Positions 10,224 through 22,615 of a stretch of DNA of 64,000 bases are shown here, piece by piece. The first letter of the stretch is position 1; each line of letters begins with the position of its first letter. This DNA is from Thecaphora thlaspeos (Eukaryota > Basidiomycota > Ustilaginomycetes > Urocystidales > Glomosporiaceae): positions 372,001 through 436,000 of the forward strand of contig UWYS01000015.1 of assembly GCA_900291925.1 (NCBI GenBank), given 5' to 3'. A program made the translations under genes and the position numbers. The notes beneath the pieces are model-generated. The model did not search any database. It was not told the DNA's origin and saw only the letters and a program-made list of their open reading frames with translations.

Positions 10224-10895
10224 GGTGGTGTCTTGTCCCCGGTTGATGGGAAGGTGGGGGCTGTGATGGGCAGGGTAGACAGTTGACGGCTGCAGGTGGG
10301 AGGCGGGAGGACAGGAAGGTGGAGTGGGCCGAGAGCGAGAGACGATTCCAGGTGCGCCTGCTGGGCACGGCAGCGCTCGAAGCGACGGCACACACGTGAT
10401 GTCAACGGCATCGGGCTCCATTTTGGGCCCCGATGCACAGCGTCACCTTCCACCGCACCGGCGTACGACATCGCTGCACCTGGCCACTGCGCCGTCCGCC
10501 TCTCCTTGGTCGACATCGACGACGGCAGCACAGTTACACATACACGCATGCGCAGAGTACACCGTCCACAGCCGAGGTCCCGTCGCTCGCTCTCTCTCGA
10601 GATCGACGACTCCATCTTGCTCGTCCATCCTCACAGGCTAGAACGGCTCCACGCAGCAGGACTCCGCTCCTTGCCGGACTTCTCTAGTAGCCCACACGCG
10701 TTCCAGATGCGGGCTACGATATCGAGATTGGCACTCAGGGATAGTGTGGTGACCTTATGAATTATTGCAAGTGTACAGATGTGGGAATGCGGGGAACGAC
10801 AGGGCGGGCGGGCGGACAGAGTCAACAGAGGTGGGGGCGGGTGAGAGAAGCTGCGATGGCCATCAGAAAGAGACGAGAGACGGTCCGGCGGCTGT
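10224..10895. other. Intergenic region between NDUFB9 and RPB12
   Basis: About 670 bp upstream of the NDUFB9 start and downstream of the RPB12 stop. No coherent coding frame or repeat was seen. Confidence 0.5.
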
Positions 10896-11414
10896 CTATC
10901 GAGCCTCGAAGTGAAGCTGAGCAGACGGATGGACGCGGAGATACGTAGACAAAGTCAGCAACGCGCCGGAGGGGTTAGGAGCCAAGCACGGCAGTGCCAG
11001 GGGATGGACGATGGTGGCTCGCTCACCATTCGCTTTGTCCTCTTCTTGTACATGACACGATGGCCGCACTCTCGGCATCGGATGGGTTCTCTCGGTCGAA
11101 TCTCATTTGTCGCGGCGCAGTCTGTCGTGGTGCGGTGGAGGAAGGTGGACAGGCAAGACCCACGGGAGAAGCGAGAACGGACCATACGCGACGGCGTCAG
11201 CAAGCAGCACACGATGCATGCAGCGCTTTGGGTTCGAGAGCATGAGGTTCGATGGTAACCCCTGGAATCGGCAGCCAGCCAGCGCGAAAGCCAAATGAGA
11301 GGTGGAAAGGGCAACAGGCTGAGGCTCACCTGCGCAGATGTACTCCATGGCCGGGGGCTTGGCGGCGAAACCGCCTCCACCGCCCGAAGGGCCGGTCCTT
11401 GGTTGGTAGCTCAT
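10896..11414 (-). CDS. RPB12: RNA polymerases I/II/III common subunit Rpb12 (RPABC4)
   Basis: Three exons, 11414-11330, 11121-11027 and 10916-10896, give 66 residues (yeast Rpb12 has 70). A Gly-rich leader is followed by the zinc ribbon: Cys27 and Cys30 in YICADC, Cys44 and Cys47 in [19 protein letters not shown]. The 21-nt last exon supplies LHFEAR-stop, the usual end of this subunit. Introns are GTGAGC..ACAG and GTGAGC..TCAG. The protein is a small structural subunit bridging parts of the three nuclear RNA polymerases. It diverges from the AP-3 mu gene across about 550 bp. Very secure. Confidence 0.95.
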
Positions 11415-11967
11415 CCTCGCGTGTGTGGGGAGTCGGTGTGATGACGCCTGGAGGTGGGAACCTGCTTTGAACTGTCGAGCGTGAGGGGAGCGGCAGCGGC
11501 AGCGGCGGTAGAGACGAGCGAGCAAGAGAGATGGATGAGGTGAGGGAAGGAGGTGTGAGGAGAGATGGAGCGCTGGACGCAGGTGGAGCAAGCAGGCGGC
11601 CTGCCCGGGTCGGAAGGAACTTTTGACCAGCCTGGCCGCGCGCCCGCCCGCCGAGGCGCCAAAATTCAATTCGCGGACCCGCTCGCATCCAGGCAATGAT
11701 AAGCCGCACGAGAGGCGCAAAGACAAAAGAGCGCATGGGCCTCTGCGCTCGCCTTCCATGGGCGTCGACACGAGCAAGAGACGAAGAAGATCGGAGCGCG
11801 CAGCGGGGCAGCGGGAAAGCAGGGCATCCATCTGCAGCTTGGCACGCTTCCTTCCTTCCCCTCCTCCCCTTTCTTCTTCTTCTTTCCTTCTCTCTGCCTC
11901 TCGCCGCCTCGGCCACCCATCTTTGCCCCTCCTCCCCCATCCGCCCACCCCACGCCAAATCCCAGCC
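11415..11967. promoter_or_regulatory. Divergent promoter between RPB12 and AP-3 mu
   Basis: 553 bp between diverging starts. The AP-3 side is strongly pyrimidine-rich (about 11845-11950), as is common just upstream of fungal start codons. No specific element was recognised. Confidence 0.4.
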
Positions 11968-14318
11968 ATGGGTAGGCTGGAAGGCATCATTATCCTCTCC
12001 GCCGACGGCCGACCCATCGTACACTCCCACTTTGCCAACGCCGTCGCCGCCTACCCGCTCCTGCACACAGACTACCTGAACACCATCCTCAGCTCCATAG
12101 CTGCAACAAACGCACACTACAGCTCCGCTTCGGCCGCAGTCCCCTCGTCGAGCAGCGCGGCAGTCGGCAGCACCAGCTCCAGCAGCAACGCAGGTGGCAG
12201 CACCGTCAAGCAGCTCCACCCGTCGCGCCTCACATCTGCAAAGGACATCAAGCCCGTGCTATGGGTCCCCGGCATCCCCTACGCCTCCCAGTCTTACGAC
12301 GATGACGGCGAAGAGGGGGACGACGATGATGAAGACGATGACGATGACGAAGACCAGGACGACGGACAGTACCGCGGCGCCTTAGCCTACTCCCCCGATA
12401 CCCCAAAGCGGAAAGCCGCGGCGTTGAGCCAGGAGGTCGAAGGCGACAATGTTTGGTCAGATGAGTTGCAGCCACCTTCCGCCTCTTCACAAGTTTCAGG
12501 GCCGACAATACCACGCTCCTCGCCCGCTGTCATCGCGGCGGCGCCACCACGCGCGGACAAGGTCATCTCGCAAGCTAGCGAGGCCTTGGCCGAGCAAGGG
12601 GCTGCCCTCTGCCACGTTCAGAGCGGAAATCTCCGCTTCCTCTGTCCCGTCTCGCGCGAAGTCGACCCGCTCGTCCCGCTCGCCTTCCTGCGCGCCTTTA
12701 TCGCCGTCCTGCAAGAGTACCTCACTCAATCGAGCGACCCGGCCGCCTTGACTGAGGATCTGATCCGCGACAACTTCGACATTGTCTACCAGCTCTTCGA
12801 AGAGATTCTCGACAAGGATGGCAACGTCCTCACCACCGAGGTCAACACGCTCAAGAGCCTCGTCTTGCCCCCCTCCTGGGTCGACAAGATCGTCAAGGCT
12901 GTCGGCGTCGGCGGGTGAGTATCCGATCAATCTGCGATATCCCCGAAATATTCGAGCCTGAGCGGAAGGAGAGCACCCAGATCTCCACAGCAGCAGCAGC
13001 AGCAGCAGCAGCAAATGATAGCAAATTGGCAGAATGGCCTTGCCTCCGGCTCCACATGATGCTATTAATCACGTTACCCTATTATCTTAGGCGGCCATCA
13101 CCGCCGGACGACGATACCTACATTTGGAAATGTTTACTGATCCTTCGCCGAGCCTCGGTGCGGTGTTGCCGATTGCCGTTGCTGCTGCTGCTGCTGCTGT
13201 TGTTGTTACTGGCGCTCGCGCCTGCTCGGAGCCGGTCGGGCGCATTGGAGGAAGAGGGCCTTACGCGGACACTGACCCGCGTCCTCCCTGCTATCCATCG
13301 CCCCCTCTGCTACAGCCTCGCCTCGGCCACGCCGCCCCCGATGGTCTCGCCAATACCCTGGCGCCGCATCAACACAAAGTATACCAACAACGAGTTTTAC
13401 GTCGACCTAGTCGAGAGCCTCGAGGGGATCGTCGACCGCAGCGGACGACCCATCGTGCTGGACCTGTGGGGGAGCCTCGACTGCAACTCGAAGCTCTCCG
13501 GGACGCCCGAGCTGACGCTCAGCTTCAACACAGCCTCGCTGGTGCAGGACGCCTCGTTCCATCCCTGCGTCCGCCACCGAAAGTGGACAAAGGAGAAGCT
13601 GCTCTCCTTTATCCCTCCCGACGGCGCGTTTGAGCTGGCGTCGTTCCGCATTGGCGGACCGCACGCGGTCCCACCGCCACCAGCGTCGACATCGGCACCA
13701 ATGCCGAGCATCGCCAGCCCCTGCAACGGATGGGCCAGGTCGCTGCCCTTTACGCTCGAGACCTCTTACGCATCGGAAGCGCCGGCCAAGGGGACGAACA
13801 ACACGACGAGCACTTTTAGCATCCAGATCTCGTCGCTGCTGTCGGCTGCACAGACGCTGGAGGATGTCGAGATCACATTTGGGCTAGGGCCAGGTACGCA
13901 AAGCGTCGATGCGTCCGTCGGCGGTGGGACGGCCTTGAGCACGGGCGTTGTGGTCAGCGCCATCTCTGGTGGATCGTCGATGGGTAGCATCGGAAGCGGG
14001 GCCAACGGCGGCGGCGGCAGCGGAACGACGAGCACGACCGAGACGCAAGCGGGTACGTTCCTGTTTGATCAAAACGAAAAGGTGCTGCGGTGGCGCATCG
14101 CACGCATCGGGACGGAGAGTCGACCGCCGCTGCTCAAGGGAAGCTGGCTCAGCTGCGACACGCCGCCGCGCCCGACGGCGTTGGAGGTGAGCTTTTCGAT
14201 ACCCGTTTACTCGCTCTCTGGCCTCAAGGTGACGTCGCTGCAGATCCTCAACGAGGCGTACCGATCGTTCAAAGGCGTCAGGAGCATGGTCAGGGGGAAG
14301 ATTCAGTGGAGGATCTAG
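11968..14318 (+). CDS. APM3: AP-3 adaptor complex subunit mu
   Basis: Two exons, 11968-12914 and 13316-14318, give 649 residues, longer than animal AP-3 mu (about 418) because of fungal insertions. The N-terminal longin domain begins GRLEGIIILSADGRPIVHS. An acidic Asp/Glu run follows near residues 115-130. The mu homology domain starts at PIPWRRINTKYTNNEFYVD and includes LTLSFNTASLVQDASFHP and LLSFIPPDGAFELASFRI, ending GKIQWRI. A Gly/Ser/Ala insertion lies inside the domain near 540. AP-3 mu selects tyrosine-based cargo for Golgi-to-vacuole transport. The 401-nt intron is long for this window and holds CAG and TGC repeats. I chose the acceptor at 13314-13315 because it rejoins the frame just before the MHD; an alternative nearby acceptor is possible. 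Confidence 0.9.
12988..13013 (+). repeat. (CAG)n repeat in AP-3 mu intron
   Basis: Eight or so CAG units inside the 401-nt intron; a second triplet run (TGC) lies at 13178-13201 in the same intron. Confidence 0.9.
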
Positions 14319-17300
14319 GAGGTCGGGTTGGGGTCGGGTCCGGGGGAGGAGCGTCACGCGCAGCATCTTGATCGTCATCATCATCTGTAACAATACCAGC
14401 CTTCACTCTTCATCAGGATGCAATAGATTGATTCTTGCAAGAGGAGAGTGAGGAGAGTCGACTGCGCCGATTGTGCGATGAGTGACGAGGTCCGTAGAGA
14501 AGACGCCGGAGGTTGGGATGACGAGAAGTGGACTCGCATTCGGACCTCTCGAACCTCTCTTCCAGAAGAGGTGTAACAAAGGAGTAGACGTGCACTTGGG
14601 ACCTCACTACCTGTCCAGGTGGCCCGCACTAAGAATGTCGAATCTCTTCTGTCACTCGCCCGACTGGTATCGGCATGACCTTGACGAAAAGGTTCGAGCA
14701 CCGCACGTAACTGCACGTACTGACCCTCTCTATTCTATAGCGTCCCATCGCTCGATGGCCGAGGATCGAATGCGAGATGCTGACAATCTTGGCAGACGTC
14801 GTCGGTGTATCTGTGTGCGGGCGACGTCGGACCTAAGTATTTGGCCGAGATGTGATTTTACGCTGTAACAAAGCTATCCCCTCAAACGTCAAGGATCCTT
14901 GAGCAAGGAAGACGGGGATGCACCTCGGTCTACTTGCGTGGGGGTCGTGCTCTCGTACGACAATCAAATTGACACAACAACGAAGTGAAGTGAAATGACC
15001 CGACCGACGGGCCACATACATACTCTGTATCCAGTCGAGCGGCTGCTACATTCGGACGGGAGGTATTGGCGGCTGTCATGCAACGACCAGGTCGCTTGCC
15101 GAATGCGGCAATGTCGCTCGCCGTACACACAGCATTGCACGTGCTTCCCGACAAGACTCACTCCTCTGGAGCATGCGTGCTTACAGTAGCGTGTATTGGT
15201 TAGTGCGGATGAATGGAGTCCAGGCCGGAACCTCCTTTTCGCTGCGAGGAATGCGAAGGGACGACGCTATGGCAGAAGTAGTGTGTGTGGTCGGAGGCCG
15301 AGAGAATACAGGTAGTCCTGGCCGATGCGGAGCAAAGTCCGCAAATCAGACAGGCTGCGACTTGATCGTGAGCGCCTCACTCAAAGGACAAGAATGATGT
15401 ACTCAGCTTGATCCCACTCTACGCAGCACCGACAGTACAGTACGGTATGCCGAGTAGAGTACTGTACTGTGCTGTAGCATCAGCCACCACGCGAACACAA
15501 ACGACCAGGTGGTCGTGTACAGCGCATGTACTGAACACGATGGCCGTTGGCACTTGCGCGCTCGAAACGGTTCAATGGACGTGGAGCAATGTACCTTGCG
15601 GGAGAGGGCATTCGCCGTACGAGAGTTCCAGAGAGTGTATGGAAGGTGGCAGTCGTACATCGAGTGGCCGGCGCGGTACCGCCGAGCCAACAACGTCAAG
15701 CTGCTGTACATCGGCAGGCCGAAGCGCTACATAGCTTCGGCGGTCCGAGCGTCACGCTAGAGTAGAGATAGTCTTTGCTTGTACAGTAGTCCATGGAGTG
15801 TAGTTACGCATGGACATGGACCAGGCTTCTGTCCACCGGCAGCACCGACCACCGCCAAGGCCGAGGCCTCGGTCCAGGGAAAGGCCAGGCTTGGCTGCGA
15901 GCTTGAGCACTGTACAGTATGTAATTGGCAAGCAGCTGGTCAGCGGAGTGCTCGGCGAGAGCGGGACCTTTTTGAGTTGACGCTTGATTAAGTTATATTG
16001 AAACTCAGCACCAACACCTTCGGGAGCGTGCGCGCGCGGGCTCGGAAGAGGCCGACGCGGGGATCGAGAGCAGAGATGGCAGCAGCCAGGCAGGTGGTAA
16101 ACTGTGTAAGCTCTCACCACCACTGAACCGGAGATGGGGTGGGCAGAAGCACGACCGGCGCCACCTACCCACCCCACCCCCATGCCATGCCAGCCCTGGC
16201 TCTGCGGGCGTTCCGCGCCCTTTGCGGAAGAGGGAGCGAGAAAAAGGGGGTTGCCGTAGTGAGACATGCCTCCATCGCTCGGAGAGGCCGCGCATCAATC
16301 GACGGCTGAGCCGCATACTGTACATACTACTGTACATCCAGAGTACGCTCTAACTCACACTCGAGGCAGCTGTGTTCCAATCGACGACGGCAACGCGCCG
16401 GGCCCAACATCGGCCCCATCCGTAGCGAGAACCAGGCCAGGCCAGGCCAGGCCAGGCCGAGACGAGCGCCTGCCTGCCTCTTCTGTCGGCGCATCGAGAC
16501 AAGAGCGGCTGGGCCAGGCAGCTATAGTACAGTACAGTACTGTAACTTACTGTACTTTCCACTTACAGTACACAGACTGGCGCCGTCCGCAGCAGCATGG
16601 CAAGCGACCCCACAGACGCCCTGGTGGCGTGTAACTTATCACTTGCATCCATCATCGACTAACCTGGGCTCAAGCCCCACCTTCCCACCGCGGAAGCTCG
16701 CCACCTGTCGAAGACCGACCTCCGTTCCTGTGCCATCGGCCAGTCCTCATCCTCTTCCACCAACTCGTCCCTCCGGCGCTTTCGGTTCCCTGCCCTTGGT
16801 CGCCCCACCGCCTCGTCGGCGACTTCTAGGTCGTCAAGCACTGCGAGCCGTACCTTGCTGCCGCTGCTGCTGCTTCTTTGTCTCGCCGAGGCATAACCTT
16901 CTGACAAGCAGCACCAACACTTTAGTCGACACCGCCTTACCGGGCCTGCTTAGTTATCCTTGCCACTCATCCACAGCTCTCCGCGGACAACAACTTCCTG
17001 TCTCTTTCTCTGCTGCTTAAGCTTCGACTCTCTCTTCCAGCTCGCCGCTCAGCTCGCCGCTCAGCTCGCCACTCAGCCCGCCATTCAGCCCTCCGCCGCG
17101 TCTCCTACGTCGGGTCATTGTCACCTCGCCACATCGCTCGCTCCACCAACACACATCGGCCAGTACAATCCCCATCGGTCTCTGGCGTCGACCCCTACTC
17201 TCCCACCACCACTCGCTCGTCACCGACCCCATTTCCACACGGGCCTTCGCCTTCTCGTCGTCCTTGGCCTCCCCAGGAGCACTCTTGTTCGACGACGGTC

Positions 17301-17708
17301 ACCGAGACAGAGAACCATCCGTCGTACCGTCGCCAAAAAGATGCGCTCAACCGGGACAGCTCTCCATCTACACATCAGTATCGCCATTCTCCGCCCCCAC
17401 CTATCCGCGCTTATCGACGCCATTTCCACCCGCCCCGCTCGTATAGAAACGAAAGCCATTGTCTTGGGCTTTCTCGCCGTCCCCGTTGCGCAGGATCCCC
17501 TTTCACGCGCAGACTCTCACCTCGCCTTCATCGCGCCACATCTTCCACCCAGCCAAGCATCAGCAGCCGGGACAGACACGACAACGTCCGGCCTGGCCAA
17601 TCGGCGCGACCAGTCGCTGAGAGTGGCCACTCCCTTCAACGATTGCTGTGCATCGTGGGAACACCTAGACAGCGCCTCAGCAGATCGCCTGCAAGCCGTT
17701 TGAGGAGC
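14319..17708. other. 3.4-kb gene-free region with palindromic TACTGTAC clusters
   Basis: No frame here looks like a real protein. The stretch 15430-16575 contains repeated matches to the palindrome TACTGTACAGTA or its halves, at 15432-15443, 15459-15470, 15909-15918, 16317-16340, 16526-16553 and 16563-16573. A CCAGG tandem repeat lies at 16432-16457. The last 700 bp are pyrimidine-rich and probably form the promoter and leader of the seven-transmembrane gene. An open frame in phase with that gene extends up to 17118, but its Arg/Ser/Pro-rich translation looks like leader sequence. Confidence 0.55.
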
Positions 17709-20700
17709 ATGCCGTATCTCAACGTGACGCGCCGCACAATTGAAGCGGCAGTGGCGTCGACGATGCCGTTCGCAGCCACGCCTGCACCGCATCGGAGCTT
17801 GGTGAGGAGCCTGACGGACCACGACCCGTTCCCGCAAGCCATCACGAAGGGCCTCGCAGGGACAGCGACGCCATCCGACGCAGCGCTCCAGTCGCTCAAG
17901 GACTTCGTCAGGGCCTTCTACTTCGTAGAGCTCGGAACGGCCGCTGAGATCCAGCTCCTCGCCACGGCCTGCTTCATTGCCGTTGTTCTGCTCATAGGAG
18001 GTAAGTACGAGCAGCTCAGGGGCCGTGGCAAAGCGTTCAAATCCGGATCCTGAGCCTGACGTAGAGCTGACGTCGCCCGATGCTTTCTGTGACTCTGGCC
18101 CCCACTCTCCGCCCTGTGCCCTTTGCTCTCTTCTTCCCCCGCACAGTTGTCCTTGTCGGTTACAGGCTCTACCATAAACGCTTCTGGGTCTTTCGCTTTA
18201 TGCGGCGGGCTGAGGGCATCTATATCGTCGTGAGTCTTTCCTTATTCTTGATGCTGTCTTCGGCGTCCTCCGTCTCGTCGGCAGGAGCAGAGCTGACGTC
18301 TTTCGCCTCTCCCTCCTACTGCGCGCCATTCTCTTGCCGCGCCCGCGCAGCCAAACGCCCTCAACTGCTTCCTGTTGCTCGAAGGCACCTTTGGCATCCT
18401 GCTGATCTGCTACAACACCATCACGTGGCAGGTCTTCCATAAAGATGTCGCGAGGCACATGGACGGCATCCTGCTCTGGTCCACACTCACTTGGATCCCA
18501 CTTTACATCGGTGCATTCTGGGCCGGCTGGGGCTCGTTCTACACGGCGTCAGGCACGCTGGATCGCACCAATTCGTTGAACCGCGGCAGGGCGGACCGGA
18601 TCCTCGGCCTGGTCCCCAAGCCGCTCTTCATCAACCTCGTCTGTCTTGGCACGCCGCTGCTGCTGGTCGCATCAGTCGTGCCCCCGGCCGTGCTGGCCCA
18701 GAGGCAGCTGACGCGCTCCTACCGCGACTACCTCGACTGGGCGCGCTACGCCGATGGTCTGTCGCTGGGCGCCGGCACGCTGACCGGCGCCTCGGCCCGG
18801 ACCGCTCTCGATCGCGCCAGCGCCCTCTGGAACAGCGTCGGCAAGTCTTACTTCTATGTAGACATCTCGTACGCCGTTTGGGGCTTCTGGGCGCTAGTCT
18901 TCCTGGCCTTCTACATCCCGGCGGGCGGCTACCTCGTCTATCTGCTGTGGAAGCAGGTCCAGAAGCAAAAGGCGCTATTCATCGCCAACCTGCAGCAGGC
19001 GGCGGCAGCCGCCAACCGGGACGGACGGGCGCCGAGCGACGGCTCCGACATAAACTCCGGGACCACGGCCCGTCCGAGCAACGTCGCCGTTCCTACCGCT
19101 GCCACCGGTGCTGTAGCTGGCGGGTCGCCGAAAAAGGCCGTCTTCAACATCGTCACGTACGATGCGCCCAATCGGTTCCAGCGGCTGGCGCTTCCGGACC
19201 AGGCCGACGAGGCCGATGCAGCTTGCATGCGGCGCCCGGAGCAAGCGAGCCAGGACAGCTCGACCGCTGTGCCCGAAGACGGCCTGTCGCCGCCCAACTC
19301 GCCGCTCTCTTGTCGGCCGCCGCGGCGCACCGTCAAGGAAGAGGTCCGCGACGTCTTCTTTCCGCCGCTGCGTCCAGACTTTAAGCGTCAGGCGACCCGC
19401 CGCCTCAGCTCGCATGCCTCGCCCTCGTTGCGCTTCAAGTACCTGCGGCGGTGCATGATCAACCTTATCATCCTCGATGTCGGGATCATCGCGGCCGCCA
19501 TCATGTTCTCATATGTCACCATCCGGCTCGCGGCGGGCATGTACGAGTCGATGATCCATGGACCGCAGCAGCGCGCCAACCTGTGGCGCGAAGGCCAGCT
19601 CGTGGCGAGCTATGCGTCGTGCATCTTTGGCTTCCTGACGGTCGGCTCGATTGTGCTGCGCAGCTTCGACTCGGAAGCGCCGTTGCGCGATCACGGGTCC
19701 AAGGGCAGCGGCAACAGAGGCAACAAGAAGCGCGCCCGCAACAATGACTCGAGTGGCAGCACCAATAACGACGGGCGCCACGGCGGCGACGGAGGCCGCG
19801 GCGCCAACATAGAAGATAAGACGCGGACGCTCCCGGCGGTGCCCGAGAGCGTCGGAGTCGAGACGACGCAGCACGACGTCTCGAAGCCGCAGTGGGGCGG
19901 CGAGCTGGTGAGCGGCATCAAGTTCTCGCTCGGCACCGATAGCGTGCACCCGGGCGCGCTGGTCCTCCGTCCTGACGATCCGCTGGCCAGCACCGCCTCT
20001 GTGACGCCAGAGACGGAGCAGGGCCCTTTTGCGAGGCAGCAGGACGGCCTCACCGGCGGCTCGCCTCAGCTTTTCTCGGGCGGCAGCTCGCCGCGCGTCG
20101 CCGGGAATACAGACGGCAAGCCTTTCCGCAAGCACGGCAATATCTTCGCTGTCCGAGGCAACCGACCTTGGGTCGGTTCCAACGCCAAGATCGTCGAAGA
20201 GGCCAACGAGTCGCCAGCGCGGGTCGAGTCGGAAGCGCTACACGAGCAGCAGCCACCGACGCCGCAGGTCTTTTACCCGACGCCCTACGGCGTCGTGGCC
20301 GGGCCGTCGTCGTCCAACAGACATGGCAGCCTGCGAACGCAGCCTAACACTCCTCAGATCGGCCGGACGACTTCGCAAAACAGCCTGGCGCAGATTGCCA
20401 CCATCCATGCACAGGAACAGCACGAACAACAACAGCAGCAGCAGCAGCAGATGCTGGCCTTGCCGCGGACTCGCCAGCCCGCGGCAGTCAACGGGATGTT
20501 TGAGCCGGCCGACGAGGAGGTGATCAAGGATGGCGATGTGGAAGAGGTCGCGGAGGCGCGGGAGCGGTCGTGGCTGCGTCGCTCGTCGCGGAGCGGAGCG
20601 GCGGATACGACCGCCTCTCAGATCGCGCGCGAATGGCAGGCGTCGCAGTACATGAACGCCCCCCTTCTCGAGACGCCTACGTCTACGCCACCGCCACCGT

Positions 20701-21149
20701 CGTCTTCGTCGTTCGTGGCGGACCTCCCGCTGTACGCGCCGAGCACGCCGTCGCGCGTCCCGCAGATCCGGTCTGCACTAGCGCGCAAGGTGGCGCTGGT
20801 GCAGGATGGACACGGCGAGGTGTCTGGCTCGCCGTGCAGTGCGCGCTCGATGCAAATCAGCCAGGCCGAGGCGATCCTCACTGGCGCTGCCAGCTATCGG
20901 ATGTTGACACCGCCGCGCACGCGGAGACCGACGTTGCCTTTGCAGCATGCGCAACAGCAGAGGGGCGGGTCCGAGATCATGACAGGCTATGCGCTCTCGG
21001 CGCCGTTCGAGCCTTTGTCGCCGATGAGGACGGGAGCACGGCGCACCGCTACCGCTTCGAACGGCGAGGAAGGAGCAACGTCTGCGATGGCGTCGCCCAG
21101 CTCGACCCGGTCGCAGAGACTTGCGTTGTCGCCGGCCATCTTCTTCTAG
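17709..21149 (+). CDS. Seven-transmembrane protein with long cytoplasmic-type tail (unrecognised)
   Basis: Three exons, 17709-18000, 18147-18229 and 18351-21149, give 1,057 residues. Seven hydrophobic segments are visible near residues 80-105, 126-154, 162-187, 217-243, 292-323, 493-522 and 541-568. A 170-residue loop lies between TM5 and TM6, and a tail of nearly 490 residues is low-complexity with a polyGln run. This receptor-like layout resembles the large third loop and tail of fungal nutrient or peptide GPCRs, but I see no diagnostic GPCR motif, so receptor function is only a hypothesis. Introns (GTAAGT..ACAG, GTGAGT..GCAG) interrupt the first two TM regions and preserve hydrophobicity across the junctions. 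The start at 17709 was preferred over an in-phase ATG at 17118. Confidence 0.8.
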
Positions 21150-21639
21150 GAATAGCCAGTGAGCCAAGCGACGCACTCTACCTTGCTGCAGGGGTATCTT
21201 GTCTCACGCTCTTTTTGCCTCTATATAATTACACACTCGTTTGTTGCATGTCTGTAACTGAATCACCACGACTCTTGTCCTGAACAGCGACATGTTCTTT
21301 GGAGAATCAGCATCGTACCAACAGTAGTTGACCTTGTTGCGGCGAGAGGCAAGAATTGCCGTGATTGGGGGGAATCGGCTGACCGAGCGACAGGGTGTGA
21401 GAGGCGAGCGGGCCGGCGCTCGACTGGCGCCACTTGGAGGCACGGCGTCGTGTTCGGAGACGAGTCATGGCACACAAGGGTGGTCGTCGAGTCACGGCGT
21501 AAGCGATCGAGGATAACGTCGAGTCTCTCGACGGATCCGGCGGCTTCGGCGGCACCGCCTCGACCGACCGCGTGGCTTGATGACCCTCAGCCATCTGATC
21601 GGTTCAATTCGGATCTAGGCCCGAAGCCGATGCCTTCCG
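21150..21639. other. Intergenic region
   Basis: About 490 bp between the seven-TM gene and the oxidoreductase remnant. I looked here for the missing FAD-binding N-terminus of the remnant and found no convincing match. Confidence 0.45.
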
Positions 21640-22615
21640 GTGGGACGCAGGCGGCGCCTCGTCCCGCGCTCGCTCCGGATATCGCGCAGCTGTATCCGCT
21701 CAAGCACAGTGGGAAGAAAGTGTTGCTCGTCCACTCGAGGGAGAGGGTGATGAACAAGTGTAAGTGGCCAGCATCTGCGGAGGTCGAGCATGATTGGAAA
21801 GGGGAAAACTGACTCCCGTAGTGCGGCTCTCTCTTGCCTCATTCCGACGTCGCCGTTCGACAGACCACCAAGACCTACACAACCTCGTCCTATCGCGCTT
21901 CGACGCAGCTGGAATCCAGACGATCCTCTCTTCTCGCGTCCGTCTTCCCGTCCCCCTCGCCACCTTCGAGCGAGGAAGCACGCACACTCTCCCCCTCTCG
22001 AGCGGATCCAGCGTCTTGGGCGACCTCATCCTGCTCTGCACGGGTCAAACTCCACAATCCTCTCTCGTTGCGCGCCTCTCACCTTCTTCGCTCACGTCGT
22101 CCGGCTTCATCAAGGTCAAAAGTACCCTTCAACTGGAGAGCGACGAGCTGGCAGAAAAGCAGAGCGAGAGGATCTTTGCACTTGGTGACGTAGCGGAGAC
22201 GGGGGCATGGAAGACGGTCCGTGCGGCTATGGGACAGGTCGAAGCGGTATCGAACAATATCATCCAACTCGTGACGGGCCAAGAGTGGGACTCGAAGACA
22301 TTCCAACCTGGACCAGCTGGGATCCATTTGACGCTTGGACTTGTTGAGTGTCGTCCTTCGCCTCTCGTCCAAGCGATCCGATTCCATGCTACTTGCTCAC
22401 TTGGCCCCGTGTTTTTTTGTTTTTTTTTCCTTTTCGCCACACCCTCTGTCCCCATGACTCCCTCACGCCAGACTGAATCGGTAAAGTTCGGTAACCCAGC
22501 CAACCCAGACGAAGCGTCTAGATGTCTTGTCGAAGCAGATGGGTGCAGAGATATCAAGGCTTCCCGTGTCTGGACAAACTTTAACGTCCCCAAAGGGACG
22601 GGATGGCATCTCTGA
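21640..22615 (+). pseudogene. AIF/AMID (FSP1)-like NAD(P)H oxidoreductase, 5'-truncated
   Basis: Recognisable protein begins near 21676 (DIAQLYPLKHSGKKVLLVHSR, the start of the NADH-binding fold). It continues after an intron at 21760-21821 through LGDLILLCTGQTP, TSSGFIKV, ERIFALGDVAETGAWKTVRAA and an ITLGL-like block, then after a second intron (about 22343-22471) to WTNFNVPKGTGWHL-stop at 22615. These are the second half and C-terminus of apoptosis-inducing-factor-like FAD/NAD oxidoreductases. The first half, with the GxGxxG FAD loop, is not visible upstream, and similarity decays abruptly in a GC-rich stretch at 21640-21675. I read this as a truncated remnant. A missed or highly diverged 5' exon is the alternative. 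The second donor (GTTGAG) is weak. Confidence 0.6.

Noticed and set aside
17118..17708. N-terminal extension of the seven-TM protein from an upstream in-phase ATG
   Set aside because: The extra 197 residues are Arg/Ser/Pro/His-rich with no structure and look like translated leader; the ATG at 17709 is adequate. Not excluded.
21328..21516. AVIGGNRL peptide as a possible FAD-binding start for the oxidoreductase remnant
   Set aside because: Only VIGG matches; the GxGxxG spacing and following strand-helix pattern are absent.
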